Origin: Helicobacter trogontum
GTDB taxonomy: Bacteria > Campylobacterota > Campylobacteria > Campylobacterales > Helicobacteraceae
Direction: 5' to 3'
NCBI RefSeq assembly: GCF_000765905.2
Contig: NZ_JRPL02000009.1
Coordinates: 1-64,000 of the forward strand
Length of the DNA: 64,000 nucleotides
Shown here in pieces: positions 9,531-17,961 of this stretch. Position numbers and translations under genes: made by a program. The notes beneath the pieces were generated by a model. It was not told the origin of the DNA. It saw nothing but the letters and a program-made list of their open reading frames with translations, and did no database searches. The first letter of the stretch is position 1. Every line of letters starts with the position of its first letter.

Positions 9531-9898
9531 GGGGCTGTTTTGGCTTTCGACGGAAGTTTTATAGCAGTTTAAGCATACCAGCTGATATCTGTAACTATCA
9601 ACAAACAATAAACGCAAACAACGCGAATTACGCTCCAGCTTACGCAAAAGTAGCGTAAGTTTAACCTCCTTTTGGAGCCAGATTCTTTTATCTTTATCGG
9701 GAGGTTTTAGAATCTGTCATTAATCCGATTGCTTGGGTGCTTGTGCCTAGAGGCATTCAAAAAGATTATGGGCTTTTGATATATTCCATTTTGCATGTTT
9801 TAAGGAATATATCAAGATAATAAAACATTGCTAAGTATGTAGAAATCTCTGTGGGATAGGATTTTCGGACTGGGGTTCAATTCCCCACAGCTCCACCA
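9531..9898 (+). ncRNA. ssrA: tmRNA (ssrA)
   Basis: Transfer-messenger RNA for trans-translation. The 5' end GGGGCTG pairs with CAGCTCC at the 3' end to form the acceptor stem, followed by discriminator A and encoded CCA (end 9898). The 5' part has the conserved TTTCGAC block, and the 3' part has the T-arm with GGGGTTCAATTCCCC. The tag frame begins at GCA 9614 and reads ANNANYAPAYAKVA, ending at TAA 9656-9658. This matches the epsilonproteobacterial pattern (H. pylori and C. jejuni tags end in APAYAKAA), with Val in place of the penultimate Ala. Length 368 nt. Confidence 0.97.
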
Positions 9899-10046
9899 TT
9901 ATTATCGTATAATATTTTAGATTCCAAATGTCATCTAATTGCTTTATCAATAGATCTTTTTATTTACACATTATTTCGCAACATATAAGTAAGTTTTTCA
10001 ACAATCAATCAAATTGTTCCGCATATATTTAAGGCAACTTAATACG

Positions 10047-11303
10047 TTAATTTTGTAATTTGGTAAGCAAACTTTGCCACTCTTGCATAATTACTTCCTT
10101 GCTAAATTTATCTCGTGCTAAAATAAGACTTTGCCTACCCATTTCTAATCGCATAGCTTCATTACTTAAAAGCTCTCTCATTGCTTCACATAAAAGCTCT
10201 TCATTACCATTTGGCACAAGGATTCCATTCTTATGATAAGCTATACCATTTTTAATCTCTGGATTCAGAGCAAAACAATCTCTAATTGTCCCTATATCGT
10301 ATGCAACAATGGGCAATCCATAGCTCATTGCCTCAATTAAAGCCATAGGTAAGCCCTCAAAATAGCTTGTCATTACATAAATATCACCTTGTAAATATAC
10401 AGATTCTATATTTGTTGTAAAGGCGTTGAGTTTAATAAAATCCTGTAAACCAAGCTCTTTTATTGTGTCATTCATAGGGCTTTCTTTATGTCCTTTGCCC
10501 GTGATTTCAAGTGTGCAATGAGGAAAATCTCTAGCAATTTTACTATATGCACTCACCATACGTGGAAAGCCTTTTTGATGTGATTGCATTTGTCCGACTG
10601 CAATTATCTTGCAAGATTGAATTGTTTTGAAATCTTGTGTCTTGTGCTGGGGAATAGTCTGCGTTGAAGCTGCATGTATTTGCATATTGTGTGATAGCAA
10701 AATCTTTTTTGCATGAATGAGATTTTCTACACTCTTGTAAGGATCGCATGCCTCAAGAGAATCTGTATGGAGAATCTGTGGTAATTTCATGTCAAATGGC
10801 ATGGGAATGAAATTAAAAATTTTAGTAAGCTTAGTTGTTTTGTGTTGCCATTTCTCATATTCACTTGAACTTAAAACAACAACGCTATCAAACAGGCTAT
10901 TTTTTCTTTTCCATTTTTCAATTTCTACGTGAATGATTCTAATATATTTCATATTCTTGCGTTTAAAATATGGAAATAAAAGAAAAAAATCAGATTCTAT
11001 AAAAATATCAGCATCAGTGTATTTGGCATTAATAGCTAAATTTACAATGAGGTGTCGAAACCATTTCCACAATATCTTTCTTAAGCCTTTATCCTGCGTA
11101 TGATTATCTGCATGCGGATAAATATAGCTAATTTTTACTCGCTCATCAACAGGAAAAGTAGAGATTCTGTTTAATTCATCCTTATAATAACATGCAATTT
11201 CTACCTCATGCCCTAAATCACAAAATGCACTCGCAAGATTTATAACTACACGTTCAACTCCGCTTGTCGCAGCAAGATTTCTTATGCTCATAACAACTTT
11301 CAT
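10047..11303 (-). CDS. Glycosyltransferase family 4 (GT-B), paralogue 1
   Basis: A 418-residue GT-B glycosyltransferase. The N-terminal domain opens MKVVMSIRNLAATSGVERVVINLASAF; the C-terminal donor-binding domain carries FEGLPMALIEAMSYGLP, which contains the E-x7-E motif of GT4 enzymes, followed by VAYDIGTIRDCF. A segment of about 50 poorly conserved residues (about 175-225) joins the two domains. It lies 24 bp downstream of a paralogue of identical length, which in turn follows flgK by 26 bp, so both may be read from the flagellar transcript. Sugar and acceptor are unknown; LPS, capsule or flagellin are candidates. Confidence 0.85.
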   Translation of the reverse strand: MKVVMSIRNLAATSGVERVVINLASAFCDLGHEVEIACYYKDELNRISTFPVDERVKISYIYPHADNHTQDKGLRKILWKWFRHLIVNLAINAKYTDADIFIESDFFLLFPYFKRKNMKYIRIIHVEIEKWKRKNSLFDSVVVLSSSEYEKWQHKTTKLTKIFNFIPMPFDMKLPQILHTDSLEACDPYKSVENLIHAKKILLSHNMQIHAASTQTIPQHKTQDFKTIQSCKIIAVGQMQSHQKGFPRMVSAYSKIARDFPHCTLEITGKGHKESPMNDTIKELGLQDFIKLNAFTTNIESVYLQGDIYVMTSYFEGLPMALIEAMSYGLPIVAYDIGTIRDCFALNPEIKNGIAYHKNGILVPNGNEELLCEAMRELLSNEAMRLEMGRQSLILARDKFSKEVIMQEWQSLLTKLQN

Positions 11304-11327
11304 ATTTCACCTTTATTTTTTGTTCTT

Positions 11328-12584
11328 TTAGGTGTGCGTAAGGTTTTGAAATAGCTCTAGCCATTGTTTTACAACTTGGTCTTTTGAAAACTTATTTTTT
11401 GCCAACTTTATACCATTATGCCCCATGGATATTCTTTTTTCTCGATTATTCATAAGATTACAAAGAGCTTCACAAAATGCTTGTTCATCATGATCTTTTA
11501 CTAAGATGCCATTTTTATCAAAACAATCTCTAATTGTTCCTATATCGTATGCAACAATGGGCAAACCATAACTTGCTGCTTCAATAAGTACCATAGGTAG
11601 AGATTCTGAATGGCTACTCATTACAAAAATATCAGCACCCAAGTATACGGATTCCATATTGCTTGTAAAGGGTTTCAAATGGATAAAATCTTGCATCTGT
11701 AAGGCAAGAATCTGTTTTTCCAATAAAGCTTTTTGCCCCTGATCTTCGCCAATAATCTCTAGTTGCCAATTTGGAAACAATGTGGCAATTTTACTGTAAG
11801 CAGCAATTAATCGTGGAAATCCCTTATGGTTATTTAGTGCATCCATGCGTCCAACTGCTATAAGTTTATGTGTCGCTTTATGTTGTTGTGTAAAGCTTTC
11901 TACAAAAGTTTTTAAGATAGCGTGTGCTTGTGTGAAAGTTTTTATGTCTGTATACACTGATGCATCAGAACATGATTTGCGATACTCATACAACATGGTT
12001 TGCATATTCTCATCTTTATGTGGTGTAGAATCAAAGTGTTGTAACGCTTTTGCCAACAAATCTTCAAATGGGAGTGTTGGAATAAAGTTTGGTATTTTTA
12101 CAACATGATTACCGCGGGATTGCCAACGTGAGAGTTCCTTTTCATTCAAAAAGACAATACAATCAAAAAACCTATTTTTTGCTTTCCATTTATTGATAAT
12201 AGAATGTATGATTTTAATATATTTCGTGTTTTTAATCCGAAATCTTGGGTAGAAAAAAGCAAAGTCAGATTCTATGATAATATCATAACCTTTATAAGCT
12301 TTATTCATGCGGTAGTTAATAACCAAAGGTTTTATCCACCGCCATATAATTCGCTTTAGTCCACGGAATTGCGTGTGTATATCATAAAAATTATATAAAT
12401 AATCTATGTTAACTTTTGGATTGATAGGATAAGCATAGGGCTCCTTTGCACTCTTGTCTGTATAATATGACACAATGCTTACTTCATAATCTACAATCTC
12501 GCAAAGCTCGTTGCAAAGATTAATTACAACTCTTTCACTTCCACCTCTACATGCAATATTATGAAGCGTAAATAGAATTCGCAT
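11328..12584 (-). CDS. Glycosyltransferase family 4 (GT-B), paralogue 2
   Basis: The tandem paralogue of the preceding glycosyltransferase, also 418 residues. It begins MRILFTLHNIACRGGSERVVINL, with the acceptor-side G-G-x-E-R motif, and has HSESLPMVLIEAASYGLP (E-x7-E) and the same VAYDIGTIRDCF in the donor domain. The two genes share long near-identical DNA in this last region, pointing to tandem duplication. Their interdomain segments differ, and this copy has a longer one (about 165-240). It begins 26 bp after flgK on the same strand. Function in surface or flagellar glycan synthesis is inferred. Confidence 0.85.
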   Translation of the reverse strand: MRILFTLHNIACRGGSERVVINLCNELCEIVDYEVSIVSYYTDKSAKEPYAYPINPKVNIDYLYNFYDIHTQFRGLKRIIWRWIKPLVINYRMNKAYKGYDIIIESDFAFFYPRFRIKNTKYIKIIHSIINKWKAKNRFFDCIVFLNEKELSRWQSRGNHVVKIPNFIPTLPFEDLLAKALQHFDSTPHKDENMQTMLYEYRKSCSDASVYTDIKTFTQAHAILKTFVESFTQQHKATHKLIAVGRMDALNNHKGFPRLIAAYSKIATLFPNWQLEIIGEDQGQKALLEKQILALQMQDFIHLKPFTSNMESVYLGADIFVMSSHSESLPMVLIEAASYGLPIVAYDIGTIRDCFDKNGILVKDHDEQAFCEALCNLMNNREKRISMGHNGIKLAKNKFSKDQVVKQWLELFQNLTHT

Positions 12585-12610
12585 ATCTACCCTAGTTATT
12601 ATTGTAAGTC

Positions 12611-14431
12611 TTATTGCTTAATACCAAGCAATGTTTCAATCATTCTGTCAATAGTAGTGATTACCTTTGCATTTGCTGCATATCCACCTTGAAATTTAAT
12701 CAGATTTACCATTTCTTCATCAACACTTACCTGTGAAATTGCCAAATGCTCCTTCTTGACTGCTTCCACTACACTTTTTTTTGTGTCAAGTGTAATTTTT
12801 ACTTCTTGTGTTTGATTAGCAACTGCACCTGTTGTATATTGATAAAACTCATTGAGCTTCATGTGTTTTTTATCAAGCTTATTTTGATAAAATTCAACTT
12901 CATCATACTGAAGTTGCTGCATCATGTTTGCTATATCGAAGTTACCACTAACTGGCATAAGCCATGGACGAATCTTTGTTGGGTCTTTCCTGTATTCTCT
13001 TTCAAGATTAATACTAGAAGCATCGTTTCCAGAGAAAAAGCGATTTATCCCAAATGCACCTGTAAAATTTGTACCCTCATCCTTTAAACCAACATAAAGT
13101 CCTTTTGTGGGATATTTGGATGTGATTTTAAATTGTCTTGCATCATCATCGTAATATGCTTGAAAATAGTCATCAAAATCATCTAAAGCATTATTATTGT
13201 TATTGTCATCAGTATTTGCATTTATTTGATTGACTATGTCGCGCATAGTTGTTGGCACATCAATATGAATGTCTTTTTTTGCTAATACTTCACCATTTGC
13301 ATTATATGCATATAACGTAAATTTACCCATTTTAATATTATAGTTTGTATCACGCAAGGCTTCATTCTTGCCTATTTCCAAAATATCACTTTTTATGGAA
13401 TCTGTACCACTTTGTGCATATATTGTATTTGTAGCTTCTATAAGCCCTCTAGCAAAGCTATCTAATAGGTTCATGTAATATTGCAATTTACCAACTTTTG
13501 TGCCCTCATAGCCATTATTATACAGATCAATAAGTGCGCCAACCTTCCCCTCATCCATACGATCAGTGATATCCACATCTTTAAAATCATATCCGCGTAT
13601 ATAAAGTCTGTTTAATCCAGCTGCATTATTGCTTTTATTGAGCACAATGGGGTGGAAATTTGCCCCATCAATAAAGCTAAAGCCATGCCCTATGCTAAAA
13701 TTATAATCCTCATCAAAGTCTGCTGCTTGAGAGCCTACAAGATTATTTGCTTTTAACTTTCCTTTAAAAACATTGCCGCCTAAAATTTCTTTTAAACGAA
13801 ATTCTAACTCATCGCGTCTATCACGTAACTCGTTGGCTTGTTTTAGAGTAAGACTATCTTCCATCTCTTTCATTTTTTTATTGATCTCAGCAATTTGTGC
13901 TCCAAGCTTATTGGCATCATTAATTTGTGCTTCCATTTCTTCGCTTTTTTTGCGTTGCAAAATTAAAAGCTTTTCCTTTGTGTCATTTAAATTGCGTGTA
14001 AGAATCATTGCATTTTTTGCTAATACTTGTTTTTGTGCTGTGTCATTTGGATTTTGAGCGATATCCTTCCACGAGTTAAAATATTCCTCCAAATCATTAT
14101 AGATTCCAACACCCTCTACGTCAGGAAAAAATGTGCTTGCTTCACGCAAAGTAACAAACTCTGTATCAAAAAAGTTATGTTCTGTTGCAGCCTTTGAGTA
14201 GCGAGAAAACACAAATTCATCATGCAACCTCTGTATAGAATCAACATTAACTCCGCGTCCAAGATTATAATCAGGAAAGTAGAGCGGTGTTTCTGGATGA
14301 ACTATGACTCTTTGTCTTGTGTAAAATTCATCACTTGCATTTGCAATGTTGTTACCTGTTACATCAACCATAAGCTGATGTGCATGTAAGCCTGTTGTGC
14401 TTGTATGTAATGACGATAAAATACCACCCAT
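12611..14431 (-). CDS. flgK: Flagellar hook-associated protein 1 (FlgK)
   Basis: A 606-residue hook-filament junction protein. The N-terminus (SSLHTSTTGLHAHQLMVDVTGNNIANASDEFYTRQ) and the C-terminus (EEMVNLIKFQGGYAANAKVITTIDRMIETLLGI) are the paired axial-protein helices typical of FlgK. AGGAGGG precedes the ATG. It is exported by the flagellar type III system and chaperoned by FlgN, whose likely gene ends 10 bp upstream. Two glycosyltransferase genes follow closely. Regulation is probably from the sigma54-type promoter upstream of the small membrane gene at 15629. Confidence 0.96.
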   Translation of the reverse strand: MGGILSSLHTSTTGLHAHQLMVDVTGNNIANASDEFYTRQRVIVHPETPLYFPDYNLGRGVNVDSIQRLHDEFVFSRYSKAATEHNFFDTEFVTLREASTFFPDVEGVGIYNDLEEYFNSWKDIAQNPNDTAQKQVLAKNAMILTRNLNDTKEKLLILQRKKSEEMEAQINDANKLGAQIAEINKKMKEMEDSLTLKQANELRDRRDELEFRLKEILGGNVFKGKLKANNLVGSQAADFDEDYNFSIGHGFSFIDGANFHPIVLNKSNNAAGLNRLYIRGYDFKDVDITDRMDEGKVGALIDLYNNGYEGTKVGKLQYYMNLLDSFARGLIEATNTIYAQSGTDSIKSDILEIGKNEALRDTNYNIKMGKFTLYAYNANGEVLAKKDIHIDVPTTMRDIVNQINANTDDNNNNNALDDFDDYFQAYYDDDARQFKITSKYPTKGLYVGLKDEGTNFTGAFGINRFFSGNDASSINLEREYRKDPTKIRPWLMPVSGNFDIANMMQQLQYDEVEFYQNKLDKKHMKLNEFYQYTTGAVANQTQEVKITLDTKKSVVEAVKKEHLAISQVSVDEEMVNLIKFQGGYAANAKVITTIDRMIETLLGIKQ

Positions 14432-14441
14432 AATACCCTCC

Positions 14442-14882
14442 TTAAGCTTGGATTTTAAGCAACTGACTTTGTTCTACGCGACTTTTGTAATCTGCTTTTT
14501 CGCGTGGAATAAGTTTGTCAGCAATAGAAGTATAAAATTCACTTACAGCAAAAACCATACGTGCATAATGCGTATTAATACTTTTAAGTTCTTCTAGTGT
14601 TTTACGCATGTCTGCTAGAAGCATATTTGCCTTTTCATCTAAAATTTCTGTCAATTTCAAATGTGGATTATTTTGTGTGAGTTGCAGCATTTCCTGGTCA
14701 ATCATGCTTTTTGCGAGTTCAAATTCTCTGATTGTTGAGGCTTTTAACGCACCACGCTCAAAAACCACTTCATGATTTGCTGCTTTTACATCTTCAATAT
14801 CGCTTTGTGTGTAAGCAATGAGTGACTGCAATTTAGTGATTGCGTCAAGGAGATATGTATGTAGTGTTTCTGTTTTTATCAT
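14442..14882 (-). CDS. flgN: FlgN-like flagellar export chaperone
   Basis: A 146-residue, almost wholly helical protein. Sequence similarity to FlgN is weak by eye, but size, helical content and the position immediately upstream of flgK and downstream of flgM match the flgM-flgN-flgK arrangement of Campylobacterota. FlgN binds the C-termini of FlgK and FlgL before export. The gene overlaps nothing and ends 10 bp before the flgK start. The symbol rests mainly on context. Confidence 0.72.
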   Translation of the reverse strand: MIKTETLHTYLLDAITKLQSLIAYTQSDIEDVKAANHEVVFERGALKASTIREFELAKSMIDQEMLQLTQNNPHLKLTEILDEKANMLLADMRKTLEELKSINTHYARMVFAVSEFYTSIADKLIPREKADYKSRVEQSQLLKIQA

Positions 14883-15150
14883 GATTCAACCCTAGTAATA
14901 AACAGACAGAAACTCAATGATTTTGTAGAGATTTACAGGGTTCAAAGTTTGCAAACATTGCTAAAACTTTAAGCAAAGAGAAACTTGCAAAAAGCCAAGA
15001 TAACAGAATGTCAAAAACTTTTAGTAAAGCCAAAAAGCCTACTCCCTAATCTGCTAGATTCCCCTAGATCCCTAAGCGACCCAAACAAGGAGACCATAAA
15101 GTAATAAAATCCTTTAGGTAGTCTAGCACAATGTAGAATCTGTCCTTATG
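14883..15150. other. Less AT-rich intergenic block between flgM and flgN-like genes
   Basis: About 270 bp inside an otherwise compact flagellar operon, with base composition unlike the neighbouring gaps around 15030-15130 (CTAGATTCCCCTAGATCCC). On the minus strand it includes a hydrophobic open frame of about 39 codons from a TTG (reading MALLKVFDILLSWLFASF). It may be a small membrane peptide, a gene remnant or a dispersed repeat. I cannot decide between these. Confidence 0.3.
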
Positions 15151-15399
15151 CTAGAGGTTAAGCAAACTTTGTGCCATTTTTTCTGAAGTTGCAGCTAAAT
15201 TAATTTTATAATTACCATTTTTAATGTCTTCTTTGAGCTGGGCTATTCTGTCGCTATGCTTCCTATCATCAACATTTGAAAACAACCCATTCCCTTGCTG
15301 CTTATTTTCAACACTCTTTTCATAATTGCGGTTTATATCATTTCGTTCTCTTGCTTGAGTTTGTTGAACGGAAGCCGCTATGCTGCTAGCAATTCTCAT
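15151..15399 (-). CDS. flgM: Anti-sigma28 factor FlgM
   Basis: An 82-residue protein starting at ATG 15399 after TAAGGAGAC; the longer frame to 15456 is rejected because it has no ribosome site. The C-terminal half (DRIAQLKEDIKNGNYKINLAATSEKMAQSLL) is the FlgM sigma28-binding region. FlgM binds FliA until hook completion, after which it is exported or otherwise relieved. This links to the sigma28 promoter of flaA at 20213. It lies between a small membrane-protein gene and the flgN-like and flgK genes. Confidence 0.92.
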   Translation of the reverse strand: MRIASSIAASVQQTQARERNDINRNYEKSVENKQQGNGLFSNVDDRKHSDRIAQLKEDIKNGNYKINLAATSEKMAQSLLNL

Positions 15400-15461
15400 A
15401 TTTGTCTCCTTACAAAAGATTTTCTCACAAAATCGACTAAAATGCAAAAAAATCAAGTTTC

Positions 15462-15629
15462 CTATTGAATTTTCTTATTCATTTCTGACTGAAAGCTCTC
15501 TACCGTTGTAACACCTTGTGATTTTCCGCCACTATATGAGCTTGCACCCTTGTATGTATAAAAGAGAATAAAAGCCATTGCGTAAAGAAAACATACAAAA
15601 ACTATGGTAGGATAAATCCAATTTCTCAC
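15462..15629 (-). CDS. Small single-pass membrane protein, first gene of the flgM operon
   Basis: A 55-codon frame beginning with GTG at 15629 and ending with TAG at 15462. AAAGG lies about eight bases upstream of the start. It reads MRNWIYPTIVFVCFLYAMAF onward: a short basic N-terminus, one hydrophobic helix (about residues 5-24), then a polar tail rich in Ser, Gly and Thr ending in KKIQ. It sits 62 bp upstream of flgM on the same strand, downstream of the sigma54-type promoter. I do not recognise the family. The clean topology and position support a real gene. Confidence 0.65.
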   Translation of the reverse strand: MRNWIYPTIVFVCFLYAMAFILFYTYKGASSYSGGKSQGVTTVESFQSEMNKKIQ

Positions 15630-15737
15630 ATTCTAGCCTTTAAACTTATGAAATTAAGATTTATATACAAAAAAAAGATATAATCTAATCTTCAATTCCA
15701 CTTATAACACTCGCAGAGAGTATTTCAAAAATAGTGT

Positions 15738-15756
15738 TAGCAAATATAATACCAAA
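15738..15756 (-). promoter_or_regulatory. Candidate sigma54 promoter of the flgM-flgN-flgK operon
   Basis: On the minus strand the sequence TTGGTATTATATTTGCT has GG at 15753-15752 and GC at 15741-15740, exactly ten bases apart, as in the -24/-12 sigma54 consensus TTGG-N9-TTGC(T). It lies about 110 bp before the small membrane gene. On the other strand the same bases contain a TATAAT (15745-15750) that may serve the divergent peptidase gene, so the promoters would overlap. Confidence 0.65.
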
Positions 15757-15814
15757 ATTCTAACATATTTTACTTTTTTTGTGAAGTATTTTAGAAAAGG
15801 AAAGTTAAAGAACA

Positions 15815-17146
15815 ATGAATATTTTTTATAAAATTACATTTCTATATTGCATCATTGCGAGTATAGCAGTATTTGGCATAGAAACAACACATTCACAAAA
15901 TATGGATAGCAACAAAAAAGAAGCAGAAGCCAAAGCCTTAAAACCAGTTAAAACAAATGGTTTCCATGCGACATATACAGAGCAGTACAAATGGGAATAT
16001 GGTTCAACCTTTTTAGGTTTTTTGGCAAAAAATAATATTTCTGAAAAAACATATTATAATCTTAGCCCAGAAGATAAAGAGCTTGTTGCTGATGTAAAAA
16101 CAGATAGTGATGTATTTGTTGTGCGTGATTCTTTGGGGGCACTTTTGCAAGCCTTTCTTTCTTTAAACGCAGATACACAGGTGCATATTTTCTATGATTT
16201 TGCAAAAGAGCAATATAGTCTTGAAATTATTCCTATCATATCAATACAATTAGAGCAAAAAGTTGTAGCGCAGATTCAAGATGGTGGTGGACCATCAAAA
16301 GCATTATATGGAGCAACACAAGATCCAAAATTAAACCAAGAATTTATTGCTGCATATAAAATACGTCAGGTTGTGCAAAAAGGCGATAGGATAGCAATAA
16401 TATATCTAAGGCAGTATAGGCTAGGAAAACCAATTGGCTCACCAGATATAAAATCCATCGCTGTAGAATCTAACAAAACTTTTCAATACCTATTTGGATA
16501 TAAAAACCGCTACTATGATTTAGATGGGAAAGAAATGGCAAATTTTTTCTTGATTACACCAGTTAAATATCGTAGGATAAGTTCTAGATTCTCATCTGGG
16601 CGAAGACACCCTGTTTTAGGTTATGTTCGTCCACATTATGGAGTTGATTATGCAGCTATTACAGGCACACCAATTTATGCAGCAGGTGAAGGACGCATTA
16701 CTTTTTCTGGGATAAAAGGTGGATATGGTAAGGTTGTGGAGATTAGTCATCCTGGTGGTGTCAAAACCTTATATGCACATATGAGTAAAATTGCTGGAAG
16801 CAGTCGTGTTGGTACTTATGTAAGACAAGGCACATATATTGGCAATGTTGGCAGCACAGGGCTTAGTACGGGACCACATTTACATTTTGGTGTATATAAA
16901 AATAATAAACCAATTAATCCGCTAGGACAGATTAAAACTGCACGCAGCGAATTGAGTGGAAAAGACAAAAAGGCGTTTATAGAGTTCGCACAAGATGCAA
17001 AAAGGACACTTGATTCTTTCATAAAAAATGCAGTGTTTGATAATAGCACTTTTGTTGTGCAAAAAACGCTCATCCATGATGATTTTATAAATGAAGATTC
17101 TGATGAGATTGAATATAGTGACACCACAGGCGATAATAATATATAA
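15815..17146 (+). CDS. csd3: M23 peptidoglycan peptidase, Csd3/HdpA-like
   Basis: A 443-residue exported zinc peptidase. An N-terminal hydrophobic signal or anchor (residues 3-21) is followed by a long domain (about 40-235) and then the LytM/M23 domain with RRISSRFSSGRRHPVLG, HYGVDYAA (H-x3-D zinc ligands, about residues 273-279) and HLHFG (HxH, near 352). In H. pylori the Csd3/HdpA family trims peptide cross-links and affects helical cell shape; the same role is inferred. The Nudix gene follows after 20 bp. Confidence 0.87.
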   Translation: MNIFYKITFLYCIIASIAVFGIETTHSQNMDSNKKEAEAKALKPVKTNGFHATYTEQYKWEYGSTFLGFLAKNNISEKTYYNLSPEDKELVADVKTDSDVFVVRDSLGALLQAFLSLNADTQVHIFYDFAKEQYSLEIIPIISIQLEQKVVAQIQDGGGPSKALYGATQDPKLNQEFIAAYKIRQVVQKGDRIAIIYLRQYRLGKPIGSPDIKSIAVESNKTFQYLFGYKNRYYDLDGKEMANFFLITPVKYRRISSRFSSGRRHPVLGYVRPHYGVDYAAITGTPIYAAGEGRITFSGIKGGYGKVVEISHPGGVKTLYAHMSKIAGSSRVGTYVRQGTYIGNVGSTGLSTGPHLHFGVYKNNKPINPLGQIKTARSELSGKDKKAFIEFAQDAKRTLDSFIKNAVFDNSTFVVQKTLIHDDFINEDSDEIEYSDTTGDNNI

Positions 17147-17166
17147 TATGTAATATAAGGAATGCT

Positions 17167-17796
17167 ATGCTAACCAATATGCTTTGCTATAAGGGGCAAA
17201 ATACACCGCTTCCGCTCCCAAAAACACCCGAAATTATCGACATAAGCCCACTTACAACCTCTAAATATCTGCAATTGCAACAGGTAAGATTTAAAGAAAA
17301 TGATGATATAAAAGTATGGGACATTGCAAACGCTCATGATAGCGTTGCAGTTTTGCTCTACAATAGAGATAAAGATGGCTTTATCCTTGTGCGACAATTT
17401 CGAGTAAGTGTGTTTTTAAAAAATCCATTGCATGGATACATGTATGAATTATGTGCAGGATTATGCGACAAGGATATAAGTCCACAAGAGATTGCAGCAC
17501 AAGAGATACAAGAAGAGTGCGGATATCATATACAAGCGCAAAAATTGCAATTAATCAACCAATTTTATAGTAGCGTGGGTATGAATGGATCACGTCAGTA
17601 TTTATTTTATGCTGAGGTGTGTGAACAAGACAAAAAGAGTAATGGCGGTGGAAACAAAGATGAGCAAGAATATATTGATATTATATTTGTACCAAGAAAG
17701 CTTATACATGAATTTTTGCAAGATTCTAAATGCCCCACAACACAATCTTTTGTATATGCTATTTTATGGTTTGAGCGACAAAATTTTATTGTGTAA
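17167..17796 (+). CDS. NUDT14-like Nudix hydrolase (nucleoside diphosphate sugar pyrophosphatase)
   Basis: A 209-residue Nudix protein. The region MYELCAGLCDKD with QEIQEECGYHI, then SSVGMNGSRQYLFYAEV, closely matches the arrangement in NUDT14-type UDP-sugar diphosphatases. In the Nudix box G-x5-E-x7-REUxEExGU the first Glu is Ile and the Arg is Gln, while the three catalytic metal-binding Glu (QEIQEE) remain. It likely cleaves a nucleoside diphosphate sugar to sugar phosphate and NMP. It follows the cell-wall peptidase by 20 bp and has its own ribosome site (TAAGG). Confidence 0.85.
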   Translation: MLTNMLCYKGQNTPLPLPKTPEIIDISPLTTSKYLQLQQVRFKENDDIKVWDIANAHDSVAVLLYNRDKDGFILVRQFRVSVFLKNPLHGYMYELCAGLCDKDISPQEIAAQEIQEECGYHIQAQKLQLINQFYSSVGMNGSRQYLFYAEVCEQDKKSNGGGNKDEQEYIDIIFVPRKLIHEFLQDSKCPTTQSFVYAILWFERQNFIV

Positions 17797-17961
17797 TATG
17801 CAGAGTAATATAAACTCTATGACCCACAAAGACACATTACCAAATAATTACGCCACATCGTCAATATGTAATTTTGCATAAATTGCTTCATCTATCATAA
17901 TAATAAACTAGTATAATAAGATTCTTTATTAAAATGAAACACTATGTAAAAAGGAAAGAAA

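Noticed and set aside
9379-9564. 61-codon plus-strand frame running into the tmRNA
   Set aside because: It contains the ssrA promoter and the 5' end of the mature tmRNA, and has no ribosome site.
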